From Oscillospiraceae bacterium (GTDB lineage Bacteria; Bacillota; Clostridia; Oscillospirales; Ruminococcaceae): DNA of 18,252 nt. Within the stretch, counting starts at the first letter, position 1. Every line of letters begins with the position of its first letter. The DNA lies in the NCBI GenBank assembly GCA_031281115.1, contig JAITFV010000274.1:1-18252 (forward strand), read 5' to 3'. The notes beneath the pieces were generated by a model, which saw only the letters and a program-made list of their open reading frames with translations, made no database searches and was not told where the DNA came from. Below are positions 7,006 to 14,117 of the stretch, one piece after another. The translations under genes were made by a program, and so were the position numbers.

Positions 7006-8055
7006 TTAGGCATCATTTTCAAATACTGTTATAACGCTCGAGTCGTAACCATCACGCGCCATCTGTAAAAGGCGGATTATATCCTGCTCGCGAGCCGCCG
7101 CCGTCGGGCTTCCCGACACTGCTGCGATAAACATTTTGCTGTCAATATAAGCTAAAATCTGCGCCGAAAACGCGCTTTCGTCCGTGTAACCCGTCCTAAG
7201 CCCCCGAATATCCCAGCCCTCAAGTGTTAAAAACGTATTGGAATTGCTCCAGGAGGAAGTTCCGCCCGAATCAAACCGGACTTCATGCTCGATTTTGCCG
7301 GTAATTGCAGTTATAAGCGGATTCATAGCTGTCGCCGCCGCAATAATGGTCAGGTCGCGAACAGTTGAATAATTATCGGCGGCGTGGAAGCCGTCAGGGT
7401 TGGAAAAGTTGCTGTTCTCCGCACCCAGATTCTCCGCATATTCGTTCATCAGCCGCAGAAAATAATCGTTCATTTCGTGATTTGTTGCGTACGGCGAACC
7501 TGACAGGGCGCGCGCAGTATTAACGGAAATCGTGTACGCGGCATCGTTACCGACAGGAATCAGCAATGCGGTAAGCATACCTTCCATGCCTACTCTCTGC
7601 CCTTTTACAAGCCCCGCAACACCCGAACCGCGGCTTATCATCTCGATTTCGTCGTCAACTTCAAAGATAAAATCGTGAGGGAGAGAGTTGTAAACCACAA
7701 GCGCTGTGAGCAGCTTTACCGTGCCGCTCGGGAAAATCCTGTCATCGACACGTTTTCCGTAAATAAAGATATTGTCGGTGAGGTTATACAGCGCGCCGTA
7801 AGGCGAGTTAATCGCAGCAGCGGCGTTCGCGGCGGGCGGTCCGAACAAGGCGCTGAAAGACCCGTCATCTTCGTCAATTTCCGGCTCGTCAGGCTCGGGC
7901 TCGTCGGGTTCATCAGGCTCGTCGTCAACAGTCAGCTGTCCGTTATTATTTGTCGGTTGTCCGTCAGGGCGCATCGTCACATCCGTCAGCGGCTTGCAGG
8001 CTGTTATCCCTAACATAATTACAAGTAATATGATAAAAAGTCTTTTTGATTTTAT
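7006..8055 (-). CDS. S11 D,D-carboxypeptidase-like lipoprotein with altered catalytic motifs; apparent AUA start
   Basis: Active homologues trim the terminal D-Ala of peptidoglycan stem peptides. Peptidase S11 homology is clear from IFIYGKRVDDRIFPSGTVKL, GNDAAYTI, NPDGFHAADNYSTVRDL and GLRTGYTDESAF. All three catalytic motifs differ: SxxK reads G-T-V-K with Ser shifted one residue earlier, SxN reads V-G-N, KTG reads R-T-G. It may be a non-catalytic pseudoenzyme. The first in-frame ATG (8016) has no ribosome site and leaves only six residues before a lipobox Cys. Thirteen upstream codons add KSKRLFIILLVIMLGITAC, a full lipoprotein signal, preceded by GGGAGGG 8 nt before ATA at 8055. No ATG, GTG, TTG or CTG lies in that stretch, so ATA is the inferred start (349 residues). 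An Asp-Glu-Pro repeat linker (about residues 44-64) joins the lipid anchor to the domain. Confidence 0.82.
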   Translation of the reverse strand: MKSKRLFIILLVIMLGITACKPLTDVTMRPDGQPTNNNGQLTVDDEPDEPDEPEPDEPEIDEDDGSFSALFGPPAANAAAAINSPYGALYNLTDNIFIYGKRVDDRIFPSGTVKLLTALVVYNSLPHDFIFEVDDEIEMISRGSGVAGLVKGQRVGMEGMLTALLIPVGNDAAYTISVNTARALSGSPYATNHEMNDYFLRLMNEYAENLGAENSNFSNPDGFHAADNYSTVRDLTIIAAATAMNPLITAITGKIEHEVRFDSGGTSSWSNSNTFLTLEGWDIRGLRTGYTDESAFSAQILAYIDSKMFIAAVSGSPTAAAREQDIIRLLQMARDGYDSSVITVFENDA

Positions 8056-8093
8056 AAGTCTTCCCTCCCTTTTTCTTCTCCCCGAACGTTGTC

Positions 8094-8654
8094 TTAGTTT
8101 TGATTTTCCAGATTTTCTTCAATTTCATCTGCTTTTTTCTCTTTCAACTCTTTTTTGCGAAGTCCGTAAGGCACGGCTTTGTTCATTACCTCAAGCACCT
8201 TCATATTCGGCGAGAAAAACACTGTTGTCTTGCCGTATTTATCGTGCTGCGTCACGATGTACCACAGATTTGTGTAGCCGCAGTCGTGCGCCTGGACAGT
8301 AACGGAAGAATCCGCACCCTTGCCGTCGCTGTATTCGCCCCAATCCTCGGCTTGATTAATCTTAATTGTAATCAGACGTTTGCGCCTTTTTCTCGCGATA
8401 ATTTTATCAACATCAAGCTCGTTATTTGTCACAATATACTCATATTCGATGAACGTGCTTTGAAATAAGAACCATACAAGCCAGACTACGCCTATGTTCA
8501 GGAAAAGAAAAACAGGCATGAGTTCAAATATATTCATCCCGATTGTCAACAAAAGAAGACATAAAGCCATACCGCCCGAAAAAAACGCCAGTCTTTTCAG
8601 ATTATCCTTCAATTCTGTCTTCTTTACGACGATTTGCTCCACGAAATTGTCCAT
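8094..8654 (-). CDS. Two-helix membrane protein of unknown function
   Basis: A 186-residue protein. Seen: a short cytosolic start (MDNFVEQIVVKKTELKDNLK), two adjacent hydrophobic helices at about residues 22-44 and 46-66, then a basic patch (ARKRRKRLITIK), a soluble domain with VTVQAHDCGYTNLWYIVT and FFSPNMKVLEVMNKAVPYGL, and a charged Lys/Glu tail. The pattern resembles small membrane proteins of unknown function common in Ruminococcaceae (possibly the DUF6106 group; recalled, not verified). AAGGAG lies 9 nt before the ATG. It is the first gene of the minus-strand run, upstream of the carboxypeptidase-like lipoprotein, which hints at an envelope role. No specific function is proposed. Confidence 0.72.
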   Translation of the reverse strand: MDNFVEQIVVKKTELKDNLKRLAFFSGGMALCLLLLTIGMNIFELMPVFLFLNIGVVWLVWFLFQSTFIEYEYIVTNNELDVDKIIARKRRKRLITIKINQAEDWGEYSDGKGADSSVTVQAHDCGYTNLWYIVTQHDKYGKTTVFFSPNMKVLEVMNKAVPYGLRKKELKEKKADEIEENLENQN

Positions 8655-8763
8655 AAATAATCGCTCCTTCTTATTTTTGACTTGTGTAAAAACAAAAATA
8701 TTGTGATGTTTATTTTAGTTAATATGTGCAAAAGTGCGCGGTCTTTCTGTATCATATTACTTC

Positions 8764-8792
8764 ATTATAACATAAATTTGCCGTATTTGCAA
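8764..8792 (-). promoter_or_regulatory. Sigma-A promoter of the membrane protein / carboxypeptidase-like / dockerin unit
   Basis: On the minus strand TTGCAA (8792-8787; 4 of 6) is followed by a 17-nt spacer and a perfect TATAAT (8769-8764) with an extended TG one base before it. The leader to ATG 8654 is about 105 nt. Confidence 0.75.
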
Positions 8793-8800
8793 GTCTTTTG

Positions 8801-9092
8801 CAGATTTTTCGGATTTTTTCAGATTTTTCGGAAAAATTGCAATAATCGCTTCATCTTATTTTTTATTTTTAAGGCAATAATGATTGCTCATATTATTTCC
8901 CGGGTAATGAAGTTGTTTATTTCTTTAAATAACATCAGAAAATGCGATTGTTAAGCCATCGGTGCGTCGTGTTATTTTTCTGTGGTTTTAAACATTATTT
9001 TATTCATGCGATTATTTTCCGCAGAAAAAATCAGCTCATGCGATTTTTAGGCAGTTTTTCTGCTTTAAAAACCTCATGAAGCGGTTTTTCTG
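8801..9092. repeat. Degenerate AT-rich repeats in the divergent spacer
   Basis: CAGATTTTTCGGA occurs at 8801-8813 and 8820-8832. ATGCGATT occurs at 8942, 9006 and 9038. GCAGTTTTTCTG (9051-9062) and GCGGTTTTTCTG (9081-9092) are 30 nt apart. The units are imperfect and irregular (30-64 nt), so this is not a CRISPR array or clean tandem repeat. Confidence 0.5.
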
Positions 9093-9121
9093 TAACTTTT
9101 CAACTTTTTTCGCTTAACCCC

Positions 9122-9150
9122 TTGACAAGCTGTTATTATTATGATATGAT
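9122..9150 (+). promoter_or_regulatory. Sigma-A promoter of the rimP-nusA-infB operon
   Basis: TTGACA (9122-9127), a 17-nt spacer and TATGAT (9145-9150; 5 of 6) form a near-consensus sigma-A promoter. Transcription would start near 9157, giving a leader of about 110 nt before rimP. It is the only strong promoter seen for the whole plus-strand operon. Confidence 0.88.
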
Positions 9151-9168
9151 GTACATGGTAATATTAAT

Positions 9169-9198
9169 CTGAAGACTGGGGAGTTCCTCAGTCTTCAG
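9169..9198 (+). promoter_or_regulatory. 13-bp leader hairpin of the rimP-nusA operon, possible attenuator
   Basis: CTGAAGACTGGGG (9169-9181) pairs with CCTCAGTCTTCAG (9186-9198): 13 bp with one G-U pair and an AGTT tetraloop, beginning about 12 nt after the inferred start of transcription. The tail TGTTTATAGTCTTTTATAA is U-rich but interrupted, so it could be a weak terminator/attenuator or a 5' stabilising hairpin. It lies 70 nt before rimP. Confidence 0.65.
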
Positions 9199-9268
9199 TG
9201 TTTATAGTCTTTTATAATTTTTAAAGCGGAACATTTTTTAACTTTAAACAGGCATATGAGGAAAATTT

Positions 9269-9721
9269 ATGATGATTGAAGAAAAAACACGCGCTCTCGT
9301 CGAACCTTTGCTGACAGAAGCCGGCTTCGCGCTCTGGGACGTTATTTTTGAAAAAGAAGGTGCGATGAATTATCTGCGGATATTGTTCGATAAAGATGGC
9401 GGCTTAAACGATGAAGACTGCGCACAAATGATAACACCCTTGAACCAATTGATGGATAAGCAGGATTTTATAGTGCATATTGACATTCTCGAAGCGGGCT
9501 CGCCCGGACTCACGCGAAGGCTTCGGCACCCCGGGCATTTTACGCAGAACATCGGAAACCCAATCCGCGTTATGAAGCGCGGCGACAAAGGGAAAACAGA
9601 CGTAATTTATGGTACACTCGAGACTTACGACCCCGGCGCAAATCAGATTTCGCTCAAAACAGAAACAGAAACTATTGTTTTAGATGTAAAAAATTGTTTG
9701 CGGATTAACTTAGATTTTTAA
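9269..9721 (+). CDS. rimP: Ribosome maturation factor RimP
   Basis: RimP binds the 30S precursor and helps uS12 incorporation during head assembly. The 150-residue length is normal. Family landmarks: an N-terminal alpha/beta domain with FALWDVIFEKEGAMNYLRIL, the FDKDGGLNDEDCAQMI segment that echoes the family's D-G-V-ordered loop, and LEAGSPGLTRRLRHPGHF, the counterpart of the usual V-S-S-P-G-L-D-R (here Ala-Gly-Ser and Thr instead). A C-terminal SH3-like domain follows. Two consecutive ATGs at 9269 and 9272 are both usable behind GAGGAAAA. First gene of the operon, directly before nusA, the order conserved across most bacteria. Confidence 0.95.
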   Translation: MMIEEKTRALVEPLLTEAGFALWDVIFEKEGAMNYLRILFDKDGGLNDEDCAQMITPLNQLMDKQDFIVHIDILEAGSPGLTRRLRHPGHFTQNIGNPIRVMKRGDKGKTDVIYGTLETYDPGANQISLKTETETIVLDVKNCLRINLDF

Positions 9722-9734
9722 TTTTATAGAAACT

Positions 9735-9824
9735 GAAAGGACACTCGGAGCTTTGAAACAAGTCTTCGTGAAACGAGGAAAACGTTGTTTTAAACAGCAC
9801 TTGTGGTGAAAGGACTTAGGGATT
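9735..9824 (+). promoter_or_regulatory. Structured leader of nusA with GGAAAACG-loop hairpin and sequestered ribosome site
   Basis: TGAAACGA (9769-9776) pairs with TTGTTTTA (9785-9792), 8 bp including two G-U pairs, around loop GGAAAACG. AAGTCTT (9760-9766) can pair over 7 positions (one G-U) with AGGACTT (9811-9817), covering the nusA ribosome site and enclosing the hairpin. TGAAAGGAC occurs at both 9734-9742 and 9807-9815, 73 nt apart, as if a second, eroded unit preceded this one. The same loop and ribosome-site block recur before truB. Confidence 0.65.
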
Positions 9825-10886
9825 ATGAACAACATAGAGCTTTTTGACGCGCTCTCGCTTCTGGCAAAGGAAAAAGGAATAGAACCTGACCTGCTTCTTG
9901 AAAAAATCCGCGCCGCGATTGTCATCGCAATCAAGCGCGACTACCCGAGGAGCGAAAATATCAACTTTGACATAGATATAGCTAAGGGGAAATTCGATGT
10001 GTCTATCACGAAAGACATCGTCGAAGAGGTTGAAGATGACGCGAATCAGGTAACTCTCGAGCAGGCGAAAACCCTTTCTAAATCCAAACGGCTCAAAGTC
10101 GGCGGAACAGTGGTGCAGAAGCTCAACACCCGTCACTTCGGCAGAATAGCCGCGCAGACCGCAAAGCAGGTCATTAAGCAAGGTATCAAAGAAGTTGAGC
10201 GCGCGCAGTTAGTGGAGCAGTGGGGCAATCTGCAAAACGAGGCAATTTCAGCCAATGTCGTGAAGGTTGAGCCTGCCTCCGGCAACGCAACGCTTGAAAT
10301 CAACGGCTCGGAAGTCATGCTTTTCAAGGGTGACCAAATCCCCGACGAAGAAATTAATCAGGGCGATATTATAAAAGTCTATGTTTCGGGCGTTTCTGCG
10401 AACGACCGCCGCCCCACGCTTAAAATTTCACGCACTCACAAGGAGCTTGTAAAGCGGCTGTTTGAGCTTGAAGTTCCCGAAATTTATGACGGTGTTGTCG
10501 AAGTTCGCGCGGTCAGCCGCGAACCCGGGCAAAGAAGCAAAATGGCTGTTATCAGCAACGACCCTAACGTCGATGCTGTCGGCTCCTGCATAGGGCCGTC
10601 AAGAAGCCGTGTTTCGCGCATTTGCAGTGAGCTTTGCGGCGAAAAAATAGATATTATCACTTACTCGGACGACCCGAAGGAATTCATAAAACAGGCACTC
10701 CGCCCCGCCGAAGTCATTGATGTTGACATTCCCGATGAAGAAGTTCGCGCCTGCGCTGTTACAGTTCCTGACAATCAGCTCTCGCTCGCAATCGGTAATA
10801 AAGGGCAGAACGCAAAACTCGCCGCCCGCCTCACTGGCTTTAAAATAGATATTAAGCCCGAAAGCGGATTTTTTGAAAATGAATAA
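9825..10886 (+). CDS. nusA: Transcription termination/antitermination factor NusA
   Basis: NusA binds RNA polymerase and nascent RNA and modulates pausing, intrinsic termination and antitermination. The 353 residues match the short Gram-positive form: an N-terminal polymerase-binding domain (1 to about 125, starting MNNIELFDALSLLAKEKGI), an S1 domain (about 135-200), KH1 (about 225-295) and KH2 (about 300-347). The proteobacterial acidic repeats are absent, as usual in Firmicutes. KH2 keeps an intact GxxG loop (GNKG, 324-327). In KH1 the expected G-P-R-G-S-R reads GPSRSR (257-262), losing the second Gly of the loop. ATG 9825 follows AAAGGA by 10 nt, inside a structured leader. It sits between rimP and rnpM, the standard order. 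Confidence 0.97.
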   Translation: MNNIELFDALSLLAKEKGIEPDLLLEKIRAAIVIAIKRDYPRSENINFDIDIAKGKFDVSITKDIVEEVEDDANQVTLEQAKTLSKSKRLKVGGTVVQKLNTRHFGRIAAQTAKQVIKQGIKEVERAQLVEQWGNLQNEAISANVVKVEPASGNATLEINGSEVMLFKGDQIPDEEINQGDIIKVYVSGVSANDRRPTLKISRTHKELVKRLFELEVPEIYDGVVEVRAVSREPGQRSKMAVISNDPNVDAVGSCIGPSRSRVSRICSELCGEKIDIITYSDDPKEFIKQALRPAEVIDVDIPDEEVRACAVTVPDNQLSLAIGNKGQNAKLAARLTGFKIDIKPESGFFENE

Positions 10887-10937
10887 ACCTCATCACCAAC
10901 CCCGCCCGTATTCGCATTGTTAATTGGAGGAAACGCT

Positions 10938-11204
10938 GTGACCGAACGAAGAATCCCAATCCGCAAGTGCGTAGGCTGCGCGGAACATTCGGGCAAGAAA
11001 GAATTAATCCGCGTTGTGCGGAGCAAAGACGGTGATGTTTCTCTCGATTTAACCGGTAAGAAATCCGGCCGCGGCGCATATATCTGCAAAGACGCGCAGT
11101 GCCTTGCAAAAGCCCGCAAGAAAAAAAGCCTTGAGCGCGGCTTAAAATGCCAAATACCTGATGAAATTTATGATACTTTGGAATCGGAGCTGAATAAATC
11201 ATGA
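10938..11204 (+). CDS. rnpM: RNase P modulator RnpM (YlxR)
   Basis: YlxR/RnpM proteins (DUF448) bind nucleic acid and, in B. subtilis, were reported to bind the RNase P RNA and inhibit tRNA processing. The 88-residue protein shows the family pattern RRIPIRKCVGCAEHSGKKEL near the start, then GRGAYICKDAQCLAKARKKK, giving a basic surface with paired Cys. GTG at 10938 is chosen because GGAGG lies 7 nt upstream and family members begin just before RRIPIRKC; a TTG at 10917 in the same frame would precede that ribosome site. The stop overlaps the ylxQ start by 4 nt. Confidence 0.92.
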   Translation: MTERRIPIRKCVGCAEHSGKKELIRVVRSKDGDVSLDLTGKKSGRGAYICKDAQCLAKARKKKSLERGLKCQIPDEIYDTLESELNKS

Positions 11205-11494
11205 AAAATTCAGAAGTTTGGCGGCAAAATCTCGGTTTATGCAGAAAAGCCGGTGAGCTGGTCATGGGCTTTGACGCAGTAGTCGAGGCTATGAAAAAAG
11301 ACAAAGTAAAAGGCATTTTAGTTACATCGGACATATCCTTAAAAACGCTTAAAGAAGTCAAATTTCATGCAGAAAAATGCAATATGGAAATCGTTTATCT
11401 TCCTGCGGGAATGGATGAAATCAAGAAAATAATCGGTAAAACCTACGGCATTTTAGCAGTAACAAACGAGGGAATGTTCTCGCTGTTCAAATAA
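11201..11494 (+). CDS. ylxQ: L7Ae/L30e-like ribosomal protein YlxQ
   Basis: A 97-residue member of the L7Ae/L30e/Gadd45 fold family, which binds kink-turn RNA. Family segments: LGLCRKAGELVMGFDAVVEA at residues 11-30 and KVKGILVTSDISLKT, with the C-terminal GILAVTNEGM. Its cellular role is poorly defined; it always sits between rnpM and infB in Firmicutes, which holds here. The start overlaps the rnpM stop (ATGA), so translation is probably coupled. Confidence 0.92.
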   Translation: MKNSEVWRQNLGLCRKAGELVMGFDAVVEAMKKDKVKGILVTSDISLKTLKEVKFHAEKCNMEIVYLPAGMDEIKKIIGKTYGILAVTNEGMFSLFK

Positions 11495-11545
11495 AATAGT
11501 ATTCAATACTTTTAAATACACATACTTAATCTTGGGGGAAAATGA

Positions 11546-14020
11546 ATGGAATCAACAAAATATAAACTTAAAGACGCGGCGAAGCACTTGGGTATTACAC
11601 CGCAGGAGATTACGGCACTTCTCAAGGACTACCTTGGCGTCGAGAAGAAACCGGCGAGCGTTCCTCTCACTGTTGAGGAGTTCGACGTTGTTTTGGAAAG
11701 CGTCACGAGTAAGAATCAAGTGGCGGATTTCAACGCGTTTTTTGCTATGCGCAAGAAGGCGGAACCCAAACCTAAAGCGCCGGCGAAGAAACCGGCAGCT
11801 AAGAAGGCGGCAGAAAAATCGGCGGCGGCTAAAACTACTCCGGCTAAACCCGGCGAAAGAGCAAGACCCGTGCGCCCGAAACCTGTTGCCGCTGCGAAGC
11901 CCGCCGCACCCGCTTCCGCTCCCAAAAAACCAAAATCCACCCTAACCCCCAGACCTATAAAAGCCGCAGTTGATATTAACACAGTAAAAGTCAACGACCC
12001 GCCCCGGGCGCGCCAAAAAGGCGAAACCGTTCAGCGCGGCGAGCAGGTAACCAAGCGCGTTGATACCCGCGGAAGTTACGTTGAACTTGATAAGTACAAC
12101 GAACGCTATGACAAAATGGGGCAAAGCAGCTTCGGCGGCAAAAGCGGCGACTTCCGCAATAAACAAAAAATAAATCAGCGCTCACAGCAGCACAAAAAAC
12201 AACAATTCCAAAAGCGCGAAACAGAAGCGCAGAAACTTGAAAGACTCAGGCTTGAAAAAGCCCGCAAGCAGCAATTGAAAGTATTAATACCTGATGAGAT
12301 TAATGTGGGCGAACTCGCAGCGCGCTTAAAAGCCACGGCTTCCGCGGTTATTAAAAAACTGATGGGACTCGGCATAATGGCGACAATCAGCCAAACTATA
12401 GACTACGACACCGCCGCGCTTGTAGCGGAGGAAATGGGCGCGAAGGTTGAGCGCGAGATTATTGTAACTATAGAAGAACGCTTGTTTGAAGAAATCGAAG
12501 ATACCGACGAAAACCTGCAACCCCGCTCCCCCGTTGTGGTTGTTATGGGTCACGTTGACCACGGTAAAACGTCGCTGCTTGACAGAATACGCAACGCCAA
12601 CGTTGTTTCGGGAGAAGCCGGCGGCATCACCCAGCACATCGGCGCATACCGCGTAAAAGCAGGTGAAAAAGATATTACCTTCCTCGATACTCCCGGACAC
12701 GAAGCCTTTACCGCTATGAGGAAAAGAGGCGCAGGCGTCACGGATATAGCGATTCTTGTAGTCGCTGCAGACGACGGCATAATGCCGCAGACAGTTGAGG
12801 CAATCAGCCATGCAAAAGCTGCAGGAGTCACTATTATAGTCGCAATTAACAAAATCGACAAGGAAGCTGCAAACCCCGAACGAATCAAGCAGGAGCTCAC
12901 CGAGCACGGGCTTGTTATTGAGGATTGGGGCGGCGATATAATCTGTGTGCCTGTCTCGGCAAAGCAAGGCACAAACATTGACCAGCTGCTTGAAATGATT
13001 AATTTGTCTGCCGAAGTTTTAGAGCTCCGCGCAAACCCCGACAGGCAGGCTGTGGGAACAGTTATAGAAGCGTTTCTTGATAAGGGGCGCGGTCCGATTG
13101 CTACGATGTTAGTGCAAAAAGGTACGCTTAATACCGGCGATGTTTTAATCGCAGGGACTTCAATCGGGCGGGTGCGTGTAATGCGCGACGATAAGGGTAA
13201 GGTAATAAAATCAGCAGGACCCAGCGTTCCCGTTGAAATCATGGGTCTCGCGGAAGTGCCGAACGCAGGCGACAATTTTGCGGTCGTAGCCGACGAAAAG
13301 CTTGCGCGCGAGCTTGTTGACAAGCGCAAACACGAAGCTAAAGAAGAAAGATTCAGACTTTATCAGAAAGTTACGCTTGATAATTTATTCTCGCAAATCG
13401 AAGAAGGTACAGTGAAAGAACTTCCGTTGATTGTTAAAGCCGATGTTCACGGGTCGGTCGAGGCTGTTCGCCAGTCGCTTGAAAAACTGTCAACTCCCGA
13501 AGTGCGTGTGCGGGTGATTCACGGCGCGGTCGGCGCGATTAATGAAAGCGATGTTATGCTTGCGGGGGCAAGCGGCGCTATTGTAATCGGCTTCAACGTC
13601 CGTCCACACCCTGCCGCATCTGAAAGCGCGGAACGCGACGAGGTTGAAATCCGAACCTACAGAATTATTTACGACGCGATTGAAGATGTGGAAACCGCAA
13701 TGAAGGGTATGCTCGCGCCTAAGTACCGCGAAATCGAACAGGCGAGAATTGAAGTCCGTAATGTCTTTAAGATTACGGGTTCGGGTATTGTCGCAGGCTG
13801 CTACGTGCAGGACGGCAAGGTGCTGCGCAGTAACGAAATCCGCGTTGTCAGGGACGGCATAGTTGTAAACGTCGATAAAATCGACAGCCTGCGTCGCTTC
13901 AAGGACGATGTTAAAGAAGTCGCTTCCGGCTACGAATGCGGAATTAGTTTACAGCACTTCAGCGATATAAAAGAAGGCGATATATTTGAAGCTTTCATGA
14001 TTGAGGAGTATCGCGATTAA
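11546..14020 (+). CDS. infB: Translation initiation factor IF-2
   Basis: IF-2 is the GTPase that places fMet-tRNA on the 30S subunit and promotes subunit joining. The 824 residues contain a first IF2_N module (about 1-55, [20 protein letters not shown]), a Lys/Ala/Pro-rich disordered linker (about 68-150) and a charged segment (about 160-245). A second IF2_N module follows ([20 protein letters not shown]). The G domain has GHVDHGKT at 335-342, then [15 protein letters not shown] and [10 protein letters not shown]; domains II, III and IV come after it, with C2 ending [26 protein letters not shown] lies about 6 nt before the ATG. The repetitive linker creates long false frames in other phases. 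No missing motif was seen. Confidence 0.98.
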   Translation: MESTKYKLKDAAKHLGITPQEITALLKDYLGVEKKPASVPLTVEEFDVVLESVTSKNQVADFNAFFAMRKKAEPKPKAPAKKPAAKKAAEKSAAAKTTPAKPGERARPVRPKPVAAAKPAAPASAPKKPKSTLTPRPIKAAVDINTVKVNDPPRARQKGETVQRGEQVTKRVDTRGSYVELDKYNERYDKMGQSSFGGKSGDFRNKQKINQRSQQHKKQQFQKRETEAQKLERLRLEKARKQQLKVLIPDEINVGELAARLKATASAVIKKLMGLGIMATISQTIDYDTAALVAEEMGAKVEREIIVTIEERLFEEIEDTDENLQPRSPVVVVMGHVDHGKTSLLDRIRNANVVSGEAGGITQHIGAYRVKAGEKDITFLDTPGHEAFTAMRKRGAGVTDIAILVVAADDGIMPQTVEAISHAKAAGVTIIVAINKIDKEAANPERIKQELTEHGLVIEDWGGDIICVPVSAKQGTNIDQLLEMINLSAEVLELRANPDRQAVGTVIEAFLDKGRGPIATMLVQKGTLNTGDVLIAGTSIGRVRVMRDDKGKVIKSAGPSVPVEIMGLAEVPNAGDNFAVVADEKLARELVDKRKHEAKEERFRLYQKVTLDNLFSQIEEGTVKELPLIVKADVHGSVEAVRQSLEKLSTPEVRVRVIHGAVGAINESDVMLAGASGAIVIGFNVRPHPAASESAERDEVEIRTYRIIYDAIEDVETAMKGMLAPKYREIEQARIEVRNVFKITGSGIVAGCYVQDGKVLRSNEIRVVRDGIVVNVDKIDSLRRFKDDVKEVASGYECGISLQHFSDIKEGDIFEAFMIEEYRD

Positions 14021-14104
14021 TGAATAATTAATAATGAATAATGAAAATCGTCACAAAGCGGCACAACAATTATTCACTATTATTTATTCATTATTAATTA
14101 TTAA
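14021..14104. repeat. 18-bp perfect inverted repeat between infB and rbfA
   Basis: 14023-14040 is the exact reverse complement of 14085-14102, separated by 44 nt and built from TAAT/ATTA blocks (TGAATAATTAATAATGAATA). The left arm starts directly after the infB stop and the right arm ends before the rbfA ribosome site. It looks like a miniature inserted repeat or an RNA hairpin; it has no U-run, so readthrough to rbfA is expected. Confidence 0.7.
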
Positions 14105-14117
14105 ACCGGAGGTTTAA

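Larger units (their letters stand above)
8655..9268. other. 614-bp AT-rich noncoding spacer between divergent operons
   Basis: No convincing coding frame exists; the only frames lack ribosome sites and family resemblance. It holds a minus-strand promoter at about 8764-8792, a direct repeat of CAGATTTTTCGGA (8801-8813 and 8820-8832), degenerate units containing ATGCGATT (8942, 9006, 9038) and G(C)(A/G)GTTTTTCTG (9051, 9081), an inverted pair GCAGAAAAA/TTTTTCTGC (9021-9029, 9055-9063), and a plus-strand promoter with a leader hairpin at 9122-9198. Confidence 0.7.

Noticed and set aside
8682..8954. 90-codon plus-strand frame in the divergent spacer
   Set aside because: Phe/Ile-rich product of AT-rich DNA with no ribosome site; it covers the minus-strand promoter.
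11532..11945. 137-codon plus-strand frame overlapping the start of infB
   Set aside because: Arg/Pro-rich translation is the out-of-phase reading of the Lys/Ala/Pro linker of IF-2; no family resemblance.
12326..13329. Two long minus-strand frames (213 and 259 codons) opposite infB
   Set aside because: They lie entirely over the IF-2 GTPase region, which is certain, and their translations have no recognisable motifs.
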